A DNA stretch of 64,000 bases from AV40 sp038230255 (lineage in GTDB: Bacteria > Verrucomicrobiota > Verrucomicrobiia > Chthoniobacterales > UBA10450): positions 62,001 to 126,000 of the forward strand of contig JBBRNP010000007.1 of the NCBI GenBank assembly GCA_038230255.1. Direction: 5' to 3'. How positions within the stretch are numbered: position 1 is the first letter of the stretch; the number at the start of each line of letters is the position of its first letter. The position numbers and the translations under genes are program-made. This document shows positions 18,791 through 27,811 of the stretch, piece by piece. Below the pieces are notes generated by a model. The model saw only the letters and a list, made by a program, of their open reading frames with translations. It was not told the DNA's origin and did not search any database.

Positions 18791-19762
18791 TTAGAGCAAC
18801 TTCAAGCGGGTGAGATCCTGCGAGTCAACGACACCAACCGGCACTTTGTCGTCATCGACTACGACCAGATCGTCGATCCGGTGGGTCTCGAGCAATTTGA
18901 GAACTTCGACCGCGAGCTTGTCTTTGTGGACGGTCACCGGGTTCAATGTCATCAAGTCGGCGACCAGGCGTTCGCCCACTTTCGGATCGGATTGAAAATG
19001 CCGCGCGAAATCTCCGTGGGTAAAGATCCCGAGTAGTTGTCGATCTTCGCCCGCAACGACGGCGGCTCCGGCGCGGACGCTGGTCATTGCTTTGAGAACA
19101 TCGCGGACAGTCGCAGTTGGCAAAACCACCGCCATTGATTCGCGCGGCCGCATCAGTTGATGCACGCGAATGAGCAAACTGCGTCCAATTTTTCCACCGG
19201 GATGGAATTTCGCGAAATCTTCTTTGTCGAACCCGCGCGCCTCCAGCAAAACCATTGCGATCGCGTCGCCCAGCGCGAGCATCGCGGTCGTGCTCGACGT
19301 CGGCGCCAGGTTCAACGGACACGCCTCCTGCTCTACATTTACGTCGAGAACGACGTGGGCGTTTTTGGCGAGGGTGGAATCGGAATCGCCGCACATGGCA
19401 ATAATTTTTACCTGAAATCGCGCGATCGCCGGCAAAATGCGCACCAGTTCTTCGGTTTCACCGCTCGCGCTCAATGCCAGGATGACATCTCCATCCGCCA
19501 CCATTCCGAGATCGCCATGTAACGCATTCAGCGAATCGAGCACGACCGAGGGCGACCCCGTGCTGGTCAGGGTGGAGGCGATCTTGGCGCCAACGTGCCC
19601 CGATTTGCCGACGCCGACCACGACCACTTTGCCGCGGGCGTCCACCGCATCTTTGATCAAGGCGACGGCGCGCGAGAACTCGTCGCCCAGCCGCTGACGC
19701 AATCGCTGCAGCTCGATAATTTCGATGTCGAGAACGCGCCTGGCTTTTTCCAAATAATCCAT
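18791..19762 (-). CDS. kdsD: Arabinose-5-phosphate isomerase (SIS + CBS domains)
   Basis: 323 residues from the ATG at 19762 (AAGAGA just upstream; a TTG four codons earlier is possible). It makes D-arabinose 5-phosphate from ribulose 5-phosphate, the first step to KDO for lipopolysaccharide. The SIS domain is seen as VVGVGKSGHVGAKIASTLTS, LNALHGDLGMV and LALSASGETEE, then a tandem CBS pair in the last 120 residues (GIFTHGDFARHF, HRIDDLVVVDDD, GVVDSQDL). It indicates a Gram-negative envelope with KDO-containing LPS. KpsF/GutQ paralogues cannot be excluded. Confidence 0.92.
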   Translation of the reverse strand: MDYLEKARRVLDIEIIELQRLRQRLGDEFSRAVALIKDAVDARGKVVVVGVGKSGHVGAKIASTLTSTGSPSVVLDSLNALHGDLGMVADGDVILALSASGETEELVRILPAIARFQVKIIAMCGDSDSTLAKNAHVVLDVNVEQEACPLNLAPTSSTTAMLALGDAIAMVLLEARGFDKEDFAKFHPGGKIGRSLLIRVHQLMRPRESMAVVLPTATVRDVLKAMTSVRAGAAVVAGEDRQLLGIFTHGDFARHFQSDPKVGERLVADLMTLNPVTVHKDKLAVEVLKLLETHRIDDLVVVDDDKVPVGVVDSQDLTRLKLL

Positions 19763-19833
19763 TTCTCTTGACAATTCTGCGCTGGAGGAGTCTAACCGGC
19801 AAGAACTTGCGCGGCCTTAACCGGAGAAAAGTA

Positions 19834-20130
19834 ATGAAGAAGCTCGTGATGGTGGTGGGAATTCTGATGACAATCGCGGGCCTGGCGTTGGCCGCACCGC
19901 AAAAGAAGACATTCACCGCGCGCGTCAAAAATCGTCCCGCGCCTCCGCCACCGCCGATTAAAAAAGAGAATACGGACGGCGTTCTTCCACGGGCGACCCG
20001 TGGTGGAAATCCATTTCAAATGTTGAATCCAAAGGCCCCGCCCGAATACGGAAAGGCCGAAGACAGCGTGGTGCTCGATCCCGAGACCGGAAAGTGGAAA
20101 GGGATCAAGCTTTTCACAATTAATTTCTGA
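19834..20130 (+). CDS. Small secreted protein of unknown function
   Basis: 98 residues from the ATG at 19834, chosen because GGAGAA lies 5-10 nt upstream and a clean signal peptide follows (MKKLVMVVGILMTIAGLALA). The mature part is basic and Pro-rich (RPAPPPPPIKKE), with no Cys and no recognisable domain. It is divergent from kdsD and 29 nt upstream of a glycosyltransferase gene. Not recognised. Confidence 0.65.
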   Translation: MKKLVMVVGILMTIAGLALAAPQKKTFTARVKNRPAPPPPPIKKENTDGVLPRATRGGNPFQMLNPKAPPEYGKAEDSVVLDPETGKWKGIKLFTINF

Positions 20131-20159
20131 TTTTGCTGTTCGATGTTTGATTCCAAACA

Positions 20160-21329
20160 TTGAGCGACCCAACTGATCCGCGGCCGGTCGCCGCTTTTTA
20201 CTGCGCGACTTTTCTCAAGCCGGAGATGCTGCACATCTACCGGCAGATCACTGGACTTCGGCGCGTTCAGCCGGTCGTCATCGCGCAGAAACGCGAGAAC
20301 GCGGACCGGTTTCCATTCGATAAGATCGACATCGTCAGAAAACCGGCGACGCATTTTTTGCGGCGATTTTGGTTCCGGCAGGTCCGGAACAAACCGTGGC
20401 AGATTTCAGATCGAGAAGTTAGCGCGTTGGGGGCAGTTCTGGATCGAGAAAACGCGCAACTGCTGCACATTTTTTTCGGACACATCGCCGTCCATCTTTT
20501 GCCGTTGATCCGGGCGTGGTCGAAGCCAAGCATCGTCTCTTTTCACGGTGCCGATGTCTTGGTGGACATGGAAAAACCCGCTTACCGCAAGGCGACAAAA
20601 CAGATGCTGGACGCCGTCACCCGAGTCTTCGTTCGATCGGCGTCGTTGCAGCGGGCGGTGGTCGAGCTCGGCTGCGACGAAAACAAGATCGACATAGTTC
20701 GCACCGGAATACCATTACAGGAATTTCAATTTCGCGAGCGCGAGTTTCCAGAAAACGGCGAATGGCGTTTCCTCCACGCCAGCCGTCTCGTTCAAAAGAA
20801 AGGTCTGGCGACGACGCTGCACGCGTTCACTCATTTTCTCGGTCATTATCCGCGAGCGACACTGACGATTGCCGGAGAAGGTCCGATGCGGGAGGAACTC
20901 CAGGAACTCACGCGCAAGCTTAAGATTGACGATCGGGTGGCGCTGCCGGGTTTTCTGACGCCGGACAAATTGCGCGAAATCTATTATGCATCGCACATTT
21001 TTCTGCATCCGAGCGAAACCGGCAGTGACGGAAACCAGGAAGGCATTCCAAATGCGATGTTGGAAGCAATGGCGACCGGCCTCCCCGTGTTCGCAACCGA
21101 TCATGGCGGAATCCCGGAAGCAATCGAAAATGGCGTCAGCGGAATTTTGGTCCCGGAGCGCGATTACGAGGCGCTCTCCCAAGCTTTACTGAAGACGGTG
21201 CAAGATCGAAATCTTCTGACGCGACTGGCTCGAAATGGCGCGAATGCTGTGGCGCAGAAATTCGATCAGCAAAACCAAATCCGCCGGCTTGAAGAAATTT
21301 ATCTGGGGATGATCGGCAAGGTCGGTTGA
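20160..21329 (+). CDS. Glycosyltransferase family 4 protein
   Basis: 389 residues, TTG start. GT-B fold: N-terminal domain with SFHGADVLVDM, C-terminal nucleotide-sugar domain with HASRLVQKKGLATTLHAF, TIAGEGPMREEL and the acidic donor block PNAMLEAMATGLPVFATDHGG. Such enzymes build LPS, capsule or other surface glycans in the cytosol. It overlaps the convergent minus-strand glycosyltransferase-like gene by 31 nt. No other polysaccharide genes are adjacent, so the sugar is unknown. Confidence 0.9.
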   Translation: MSDPTDPRPVAAFYCATFLKPEMLHIYRQITGLRRVQPVVIAQKRENADRFPFDKIDIVRKPATHFLRRFWFRQVRNKPWQISDREVSALGAVLDRENAQLLHIFFGHIAVHLLPLIRAWSKPSIVSFHGADVLVDMEKPAYRKATKQMLDAVTRVFVRSASLQRAVVELGCDENKIDIVRTGIPLQEFQFREREFPENGEWRFLHASRLVQKKGLATTLHAFTHFLGHYPRATLTIAGEGPMREELQELTRKLKIDDRVALPGFLTPDKLREIYYASHIFLHPSETGSDGNQEGIPNAMLEAMATGLPVFATDHGGIPEAIENGVSGILVPERDYEALSQALLKTVQDRNLLTRLARNGANAVAQKFDQQNQIRRLEEIYLGMIGKVG

Positions 21330-22387
21330 GGATCAATCATCTCGCTCCCAATTCGCTCGAAAAACACCGCCAATTGTCTCCGAATCGCTTGAAAAGAAAT
21401 ACGCTCGGCCGCCCGCCATTGGGTTTCGACAATTGCGGTGGCACGGGCGGCGGTATTTTTGAGTAATTCCAAGGCGAGAGTCTTGAGGTGCGCGGTCGTC
21501 CGTCCTTCTCCGCAAAAATTGGCAAACGCGAGCCGGTCAATCGCGCCATCGCCACCAACGCAAATCGTTCGGCAAAGGAGCGCATCGCCCGCCACCTGTC
21601 CCGGCACGCGACTGCGATCGAGTTGCAGAACGATTTTGTGCTTTGCAACTTCGCGCAAATAATCGGCGTATGGTTCGTGCTTGTCATGAACGCGCAGTTT
21701 CCCCGGCGGAAATTTCAGCTCCGTTAAAAGTTTTTCGCCTTTTCGGCCATGGAGATTGAAGACGGTAACTGGTTCGCCGCTCGCCGCGCAAATTTCGCGC
21801 GCGAGGAGAAGCGCTGAGAAATGGTTACGCGACGGCACGTCCCATTCGCGCGTTCCAATGAAAATTCCGGACTGCTGGTTTGGAGGAACGACGAAATTCC
21901 ACTGCTTATCTTCAAGTGGATAAGGTGTCGGAATAAAAGCGATGGTGTCGGCGTCGCGCCCGGGCCTGGCGCGCCGAAAAATCTCAGCGGCTTCCGGAGT
22001 TGTGGCGATGCACCCGTCCGCCTCCGCCACAATCCGCATGAATCGGGCGAGCCGGCGCGGTTCGCGGAGTTGTTCCGCGATTTGATGGAGCCCAGTCTCT
22101 TTTAGTGCAACTGCGACGGTTCGTTTCTCTTCCTGACACGCAACCAGTGCGCGTTCGGTCGCTCGAAAATTGCCGCGGAGGATAAGAAGAATCGGAAGCT
22201 TTTCCTCAATCGCGTTTTTGGTCGTTCGGTGAAACGAACCGCGTGTGCAAGCGGCGAAGGCGTGGAGGTTGATCGGTGAATGCCCGGGGTCAGTCGGACC
22301 GACCGGCTCGTCGAAATATTGTTCGAGATCGCGTCCTCCGGGATTGAGGACGCTCAGCCGAAACGCAGTTGCGTCGGTTGACGCCAT
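21299..22387 (-). CDS. Glycosyltransferase-like protein
   Basis: 362 residues. The second half resembles a GT-B nucleotide-binding domain: SGIFIGTREWDVPSRN, HGRKGEKLLTEL, YADYLREVAKHKIVLQLDRS, then a Gly-rich switch GDALLCRTICVGGDG. The first half has alternating strands and helices but no recognised motif. It starts 2 nt after the end of the PBP gene on the same strand, so the two may be co-transcribed. It overlaps the convergent GT4 gene by 31 nt at its 3' end. The glycosyltransferase call is moderate. Confidence 0.6.
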   Translation of the reverse strand: MASTDATAFRLSVLNPGGRDLEQYFDEPVGPTDPGHSPINLHAFAACTRGSFHRTTKNAIEEKLPILLILRGNFRATERALVACQEEKRTVAVALKETGLHQIAEQLREPRRLARFMRIVAEADGCIATTPEAAEIFRRARPGRDADTIAFIPTPYPLEDKQWNFVVPPNQQSGIFIGTREWDVPSRNHFSALLLAREICAASGEPVTVFNLHGRKGEKLLTELKFPPGKLRVHDKHEPYADYLREVAKHKIVLQLDRSRVPGQVAGDALLCRTICVGGDGAIDRLAFANFCGEGRTTAHLKTLALELLKNTAARATAIVETQWRAAERISFQAIRRQLAVFFERIGSEMIDPQPTLPIIPR

Positions 22388-22388
22388 T

Positions 22389-25046
22389 TTACTCGTCGTC
22401 AGAGCGGTTTGGTGAAGGAGCGCCGGCTTTCAATAACGTTCCTTCTTCCACTTCATCCATTGGCCCAACGGGAACTGCGCGGCGGATCTCGACTGGCGTC
22501 TCCTTCGCCTGCGGTTGGACCGGGATCGCTTTCAAAATCGGTTTTCCGTCATCCGTGGTGGTCGCATTGTTGGCCTTTTGATTTAGAACTTCAGCGCGAG
22601 TCGCGCTTTGCGGTCGACTCCGAAATTCTTCGCGAGCCCCGATTTTTTCGGGGTTGTCGATCTTTTGCTCCGTGTCCCTTCCCTCTATCGATTCCTCGGT
22701 GGCGGCATCGATTTTCGCGACAGATTTCACCGAGTTATAAGGATCGTTCTCCGCCAAGAGCGTCGAACTCTTGAGGACAACCGGTTTCGCAGCAGATAAG
22801 TTAGCGGCGAGTTGAGCACGGGGAACAGCGGATGAAGCTTCCGCAACCACCGGCGCCCGTGGTTCGCCGTGAATATTACAGGTCTCGGTTGGCATTTGCG
22901 CCGGCGTCGCAATCTCGCTGTAAGTCGTGCGCTTTTGAACTGAATCGCCCGTCGCGCCTCTGACCGAGTCGTAACATTTGTCGGTCGCCAGCATTCCCGA
23001 GCGGAAACAAATCTCGACGTCTTTCAAACCGGCGGGGCGTTTGATCTCGTGGGGCGAATAACGCGCGGCCGCCACGTTCATGATGTCCACCCACACTGGC
23101 AAGGCCAGTTCCCGGCCAAATGCGCCGCGATAAATCTTTTGTGGCTTGTCGAACCCCGCCCAGACCGCGCAAGTGAAGTTGCTGTCGTAACCTGCAAAAA
23201 GCGCGTCCGTAAAATCGTAAGCGGTCCCGGTCTTGCCCGCGACTGCTGGAATTTTCTTCAGCCCCAATTGTGAACGGGCCGCCTTTCCCGTTCCGGACTC
23301 GAGCGCATCCATTAGGCATGAATGCACCTCGTAGGCTGTCTCGGGCTTGACCACGTTTTGCCTGTTGCTGCTCTCCCGTTGCGCGTGCCAGACCGTGCCG
23401 TCCTTTTCTTCGATGCGTTCCAAAATGTGCGGCGCGTTTGCGCGCGAGCCGCCATTCGGAAAAATCGTGTAGGTGAGAGCGAGCTCGGCCAATGTGATTT
23501 CGCTGCTGCCAAGCAATGCCGCCGGATATGGGCGAAGGCTCGAACGAATTCCCGCCGTTCGACAAAGCTGCAAAAATTCGTCGAGACCCGCTTCCGTTCC
23601 GATCCGGACGCTGGCGCCGTTCTTTGATTTTGCCAGTGCTTGCCGCGCTGTCATTGCGCCTTCGTAGCGATTGTCCGCGCTTTCCGGACCCCATTCCCCA
23701 AGAATGCCGGTCATTCCGCCAATCATCACGGCGCGATTATCGAGCGGCGAATCTTCAACCAGAGTTCCGGGAAACATTCCCTGTTCGAACGCGGTCGCGT
23801 AAACGAACGGCAACATTGCCGTCCCGGCGGGGCGTTTGGCCTGGAGCGCGCGATCGTATTGATTGTGCTCAAAATCGCGGCCACCCACGAGGACGAGAAT
23901 TCCACCGCTTTCGTTGTCGAGCCCTATGATCGCGCCTTGCAAATATTCCGGCGCAGGCTGCGTCGATGCGGTTCCGCTCGTTTTCGCCTGGCGAAAGCTC
24001 GCCGCGTATTCGGCGTAAGTTTGATGATCGTAACCGGGATGCTGCTCGGCTTTATCGAGATTCCGGCGAAGCGATTCTTCCGCGACTTTTTGCAGTTCGC
24101 TGTCGATCGTCGTGTGAATGCGAAACCCTTCGTTCATGGCACGGTCCCACCCCACCGCGTTGATCACCTGCTGTCGGATATAATCCACCGCGTAGTTTTG
24201 GCCCTGCGCGTTTTGACGGTTTCCAGCCACGAGTTCCTGCGCCTGCGCCGCGGCATATTTGGAACTGTCGATGTAACCGAGCTCGCGCATGCGCGTCAGT
24301 GCGTAATTACGCGCATCACGCGAGGCTGCCTTGTCCGTCCAGGGAGAAAGCCGGTTCGGACTTTTGACTAGACCCGCCAGCGTGGCGCATTCACTCAGCG
24401 ACAATTCTCGCGCGTGTTTGCCGAAATAACCGCGCGCGGCCGCTTCTGCGCCATAGAGCCCTCCGCCGAAGTAAATTCGATTGAGGTAAAGCTCCAGGAT
24501 CTTCTGCTTTTTGAAATTGCCCTCTATCCTTCGCGCGACAAAAATCTCGAGCAGTTTGCGACGGAACGTTCTTCCTTTGAGCGCAAAACTGTTGCGCGCC
24601 AGCTGTTGCGTGATCGTGCTTGCGCCCTGGCGCACATGTCCGGCGACCAGATTTTTCAAAGTGGCGCGCAGGATTCCCGAAAACACGTAGCCGTGATGCC
24701 GGTAATATTTGGCGTCCTCGACTGCGACAATGGCATTAACCAGATCGCGCGGGAGCTGGTCGTACGGAATCGTCTCACGGTTCTCAACGTAAATTTGGCC
24801 GAAGATTTTGTCGTTTCGATCCAGAATCACGCTGGCCGATTCCATTTGCTCGAGCTTTTTGAGATCGAACGTAGCCGCCTGGTTCTTCAAGTCGGCCAGA
24901 TTCATCGAAACTAAAATCGCGATGCCGCCGATGACGAAAGCCGCTACCGTGATCGGCACGTAAAATTCCGGACGCGTATACCACGGCGGCCGGAATCGAT
25001 AGCCCGGCGGCGGGCTCAGATACTTGTTAGTCGAGGGATTTCTCAC
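22389..25046 (-). CDS. Class A penicillin-binding protein with altered transpeptidase SxxK motif
   Basis: 885 residues: membrane anchor (about 29-48), glycosyltransferase (GT51) domain, transpeptidase-like domain and a low-complexity Lys/Ala/Pro tail. GT51 motifs are intact: VAVEDAKYYRHHG (Glu110), RQGASTITQQLARN, KILELYLNRIYFGGG. In the transpeptidase domain SKN (474-476) and KTG (605-607) are present, but the SxxK motif, normally GSAFKPF, reads GTAMLPF: Thr409 and Leu412 replace the catalytic Ser and Lys. I re-read these codons on the minus strand and they are unambiguous. It should therefore polymerise glycan but may not crosslink by the usual chemistry. Confidence 0.92.
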   Translation of the reverse strand: MRNPSTNKYLSPPPGYRFRPPWYTRPEFYVPITVAAFVIGGIAILVSMNLADLKNQAATFDLKKLEQMESASVILDRNDKIFGQIYVENRETIPYDQLPRDLVNAIVAVEDAKYYRHHGYVFSGILRATLKNLVAGHVRQGASTITQQLARNSFALKGRTFRRKLLEIFVARRIEGNFKKQKILELYLNRIYFGGGLYGAEAAARGYFGKHARELSLSECATLAGLVKSPNRLSPWTDKAASRDARNYALTRMRELGYIDSSKYAAAQAQELVAGNRQNAQGQNYAVDYIRQQVINAVGWDRAMNEGFRIHTTIDSELQKVAEESLRRNLDKAEQHPGYDHQTYAEYAASFRQAKTSGTASTQPAPEYLQGAIIGLDNESGGILVLVGGRDFEHNQYDRALQAKRPAGTAMLPFVYATAFEQGMFPGTLVEDSPLDNRAVMIGGMTGILGEWGPESADNRYEGAMTARQALAKSKNGASVRIGTEAGLDEFLQLCRTAGIRSSLRPYPAALLGSSEITLAELALTYTIFPNGGSRANAPHILERIEEKDGTVWHAQRESSNRQNVVKPETAYEVHSCLMDALESGTGKAARSQLGLKKIPAVAGKTGTAYDFTDALFAGYDSNFTCAVWAGFDKPQKIYRGAFGRELALPVWVDIMNVAAARYSPHEIKRPAGLKDVEICFRSGMLATDKCYDSVRGATGDSVQKRTTYSEIATPAQMPTETCNIHGEPRAPVVAEASSAVPRAQLAANLSAAKPVVLKSSTLLAENDPYNSVKSVAKIDAATEESIEGRDTEQKIDNPEKIGAREEFRSRPQSATRAEVLNQKANNATTTDDGKPILKAIPVQPQAKETPVEIRRAVPVGPMDEVEEGTLLKAGAPSPNRSDDE

Positions 25047-25092
25047 AGCGCGGCAGGGGCAGCAACTTAGGCAGCAAACACCGAACGCTCAA

Positions 25093-25119
25093 CCCGCCTT
25101 CGCCCAGGCTACGGCGCGG
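25093..25119. repeat. RSLGEGG-type palindromic repeat, copy a
   Basis: CCCGCCTTCGCCCAGGCTAC followed by GGCGCGG is the reverse-orientation form of the CGCCGTAGC...GGCGAAGGCGGG element seen at 28.5, 30.5, 46.5, 47.7 and 48.6 kb. It lies between the PBP gene and the MidA-like gene. Confidence 0.75.
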
Positions 25120-25159
25120 TGCGCGCCCAACATCCAGTCTAGAATTCCGTTCCGCATTT

Positions 25160-25200
25160 CTATCATTGGACGTTGGGCGTTGGGCGTTGGACGTTTTCCG
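25160..25200. repeat. TTGGACGTT-type repeat, copy 4
   Basis: Four units (TTGGACG, TTGGGCG, TTGGGCG, TTGGACG) end in TTTTCCG one base before the probable TTG start of the next gene, at 25202. Confidence 0.8.
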
Positions 25201-25201
25201 A

Positions 25202-26230
25202 TTGCAAACTGAGCTCGTCCAACTCATTCGCGACACTATTCGAGATCGCGGGCCGCAATCCTTCGCCTGGTTCATGGAGCAGGCGCTTTATCATCCGGAG
25301 CACGGTTATTATTCGAGCGACCGCGCTGCCATCGGCCGACACGGCGATTATTTCACAAACGTCAGTGTCGGTCCGCTCTTTGGAGAATTGCTGGCCGCGC
25401 AATTCGCCGAAATCTGGGAACGGCTCGGCAAGCTCGACAATTTCATTATCGTCGAACAAGGCGCGCATCACGGCCAGTTCGCCCGCGATGTTCTGGATTC
25501 AACGCAGCGGCGATTCCCCGAATTCTTCTCGGCGTTGCGTTACCAGATTGTCGAACCGTTTTCCGTTTTGCAAGATCGACAATCGGAGAAGCTGCAGCAA
25601 TTCCACGGTCGCGTGTTCTGGAGAAAATCACTCGATGAATTAGACGCATTCACTGGCATTCATTTTTCCAACGAACTGCTCGATGCAATGCCGGTAAATC
25701 TCAGAGGCAGACTGGTCGGCCTTGATGGCGATAAGTTGACGTTTGTAGAAGGACCGGTCGGCGCGCCGCTAAATCAAGCGATGCTGGATTGGATTGATTG
25801 CGTTTCAACAAAGTTGCAGCGCGGTTTCATTATCGCCATCGATTACGGATTTTCGCGCGCTGAATTTCGTGAGGTGTTGCAAGTCCGCGCAAAGCATCGA
25901 CTTCTCGATTCTCCATTCGAGGAAATCGGCCGGGCCGACATCACTGCGCACGTGAATTGGACGGATCTGGCGGAACGCGCTGAAGCAATTGGACTGCGCG
26001 TCGCCGGTTTCACTGATCAGCACCATTTTATCACCGGAATCATGGCGGAGCTTCCCGGGGTGCTTGACCAGGCGGAGGCAAAGACTAGGCGGCAATTGCA
26101 GACGCTTCTACACCCAGAAATGCTCGGCCGGGCCTTTCAAGTCCTTGCCCTGGCGAAAGATGTCGATCTTGCCGTGCCGTTCGGCGGGTTCAAGTTCGCC
26201 CGCAACCAGCGCGCAGCGCTTGGGCTTTGA
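25202..26230 (+). CDS. MidA/NDUFAF7-family SAM-dependent methyltransferase
   Basis: 342 residues from the TTG at 25202; starting at the in-frame TTG inside the repeat (25166) would add 12 repeat-encoded residues. Family motifs: FMEQALYHPEHGYYSS, GRHGDYFTNVSVGPLFGE, the SAM-site region VEQGAHHGQFARDVL, FSNELLDAMP, and AIDYGFSRAEF. The mitochondrial homologue methylates an arginine of the complex I 49-kDa subunit (NuoD equivalent). A role on NuoD, encoded 3 kb away, is attractive but only inferred. A Gly-rich GxGxG is replaced here by GAHHG. Confidence 0.85.
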   Translation: MQTELVQLIRDTIRDRGPQSFAWFMEQALYHPEHGYYSSDRAAIGRHGDYFTNVSVGPLFGELLAAQFAEIWERLGKLDNFIIVEQGAHHGQFARDVLDSTQRRFPEFFSALRYQIVEPFSVLQDRQSEKLQQFHGRVFWRKSLDELDAFTGIHFSNELLDAMPVNLRGRLVGLDGDKLTFVEGPVGAPLNQAMLDWIDCVSTKLQRGFIIAIDYGFSRAEFREVLQVRAKHRLLDSPFEEIGRADITAHVNWTDLAERAEAIGLRVAGFTDQHHFITGIMAELPGVLDQAEAKTRRQLQTLLHPEMLGRAFQVLALAKDVDLAVPFGGFKFARNQRAALGL

Positions 26231-26284
26231 GTTTGCAACGCGCACGATTCCATCTAACTTCCCACTCCCTCAACGGACAAAATT

Positions 26285-26518
26285 ATGGCCGACGCTGCCA
26301 ACAAATATCCTGAAAATGCTGCCGGCAAATTTTATGTCGATGAACAATGCATCGACTGCGATTTGTGTCGCGAAACTGCGCCAGCGAACTTCAAGCGCAA
26401 CGACGACGGCGGCCATTCCTATGTTTACAAACAGCCGGAGTCGCCGGAGGAAGAAGGCCTTTGTAAAGAGGCGATGGAAGGTTGTCCGGTCGAAGCGATC
26501 GGTAGCGACGGTGCTTAA
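26285..26518 (+). CDS. Small [4Fe-4S] ferredoxin
   Basis: 77 residues. One cluster: CIDCDLC near the N-terminus and the distal Cys in EGCPVEAIG. The spacing fits the single-cluster ferredoxins that lost the second site. It could donate electrons to a complex I that lacks the NADH module, but no evidence here ties them. It follows the MidA-like gene by 54 nt on the same strand. Acidic, soluble, cytosolic. Confidence 0.88.
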   Translation: MADAANKYPENAAGKFYVDEQCIDCDLCRETAPANFKRNDDGGHSYVYKQPESPEEEGLCKEAMEGCPVEAIGSDGA

Positions 26519-26594
26519 AAGGCCGTTGTAGCCGGTCCGAGCCGGACTGGCACTGTCTCTGGCGGCAGACGCTTGAGCCCCGCAGATTATTCGC

Positions 26595-27788
26595 GTGAGC
26601 TTCATTTTCACGATCATCGGTTTGATGATTTCACTCGATGTCATCTGGTGGATTGTTTTCGCGCGCCTGACGAATCACGCCCTCGGGCGCGTCCTGATCT
26701 CGATTTTTATGCTCGCGATGATGCTCGGATTGGTCGCGGTTATCGCCGCCAGAATGTACCGCGGCGATTGGGACCGGCTCATTCCGAAGTTCGCCGTCTC
26801 AGCAATATTCATCTGGCATTTCATCGGGCTCGGGCTGCTTTCTTTGATCGGGATTATTCTCATTCCGATTCTGCTCGGCCAAAAAATAGTGCGCGCTACT
26901 CGCGATACGCCGGTCAAGGTCGAACAATCCATCGAAGCGCCGGCTTGGAGCCGCCGCGACTTCGTGCGGTTCGCGGGAGCGATGTTGCCGCCGGCTTTCA
27001 CTTTGAGCCTGACCGGGATCGCGATGGCTCAGCTCAACAATATTCGCGTCCGGCGTTTCGTTTTACGAATCGCCGAGCTGCCGAAGGAATTGGATGGGAC
27101 CACCATCGCGCAGGTCAGCGACATGCACGTTGGGCGATTCACCAATGGCGATGTGCTCCAGAAAATGGTGCGCATGGTCAATGATTTGCGCGCGGACCTC
27201 GTGCTTTTAACCGGTGACTTAATCAATGACGCGCTCGCCGACCTCGACACCGGACTGAAACTAACGCGCGAGCTGGAAGCGCGTTTTGGTTTGGCCATTA
27301 TCGAAGGGAACCACGATTTGATTGAGAACCCCGCCGAGTTCGAAAGGCGGGTGAGAGCGTCGGGCATTCCGTTTTTGCTCGATCAATCGACCATCGTCAA
27401 TGTCCGCGGGTTTCCGATCCAGCTTCTCGGACTGAGTTGGACTCGGGTGCACGATCAAGGTCGTGACGCGGCAATTTCAGCGGCCGTGAAAAAATTGCTG
27501 GGACAGCGTGAGGCCGGTGCATTTCCAATTTTGCTCGCGCATCATCCGCACGCCTTCGATGCGGCGGCTGAAGCGGGCTTGCCACTCACACTGTCCGGCC
27601 ACACTCACGGCGGGCAATTGATGTTGAACGAGCAGTTGGGATTCGGCCCGGCGCTCTTCCGTTATTGGTCGGGACTTTACGAACGCGACCAAAGCCAACT
27701 CATCGTCTCGAACGGCGTCGGCAATTGGTTTCCGTTGCGCATGAACGCACCGGCGGAGATCGTCCACATCACCTTGCAGCGGGCCTGA
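26595..27788 (+). CDS. Membrane-anchored metallophosphoesterase (YkuE-like)
   Basis: 397 residues, GTG start. The N-terminal third has four hydrophobic segments (about 1-20, 33-51, 66-95, plus a Tat-like WSRRDFVRFAG near 117). The calcineurin-like catalytic domain follows with QVSDMHVG, LLTGDLIND, IEGNHD, LAHHPH and SGHTHGGQ, all metal ligands present. Related enzymes cleave UDP-diacylglucosamine or other pyrophosphates; the substrate is not deducible. The 76-nt spacer upstream contains a short GC-rich hairpin around 26533-26552. Confidence 0.87.
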   Translation: MSFIFTIIGLMISLDVIWWIVFARLTNHALGRVLISIFMLAMMLGLVAVIAARMYRGDWDRLIPKFAVSAIFIWHFIGLGLLSLIGIILIPILLGQKIVRATRDTPVKVEQSIEAPAWSRRDFVRFAGAMLPPAFTLSLTGIAMAQLNNIRVRRFVLRIAELPKELDGTTIAQVSDMHVGRFTNGDVLQKMVRMVNDLRADLVLLTGDLINDALADLDTGLKLTRELEARFGLAIIEGNHDLIENPAEFERRVRASGIPFLLDQSTIVNVRGFPIQLLGLSWTRVHDQGRDAAISAAVKKLLGQREAGAFPILLAHHPHAFDAAAEAGLPLTLSGHTHGGQLMLNEQLGFGPALFRYWSGLYERDQSQLIVSNGVGNWFPLRMNAPAEIVHITLQRA

Positions 27789-27811
27789 GTGAACTGATGT
27801 GCTCGAACGGC

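Noticed and set aside
25166..25201. Longer N-terminus of the MidA-like protein starting inside the repeat
   Set aside because: The added residues are repeat-encoded (MDVGRWALDVF) and not part of the family.
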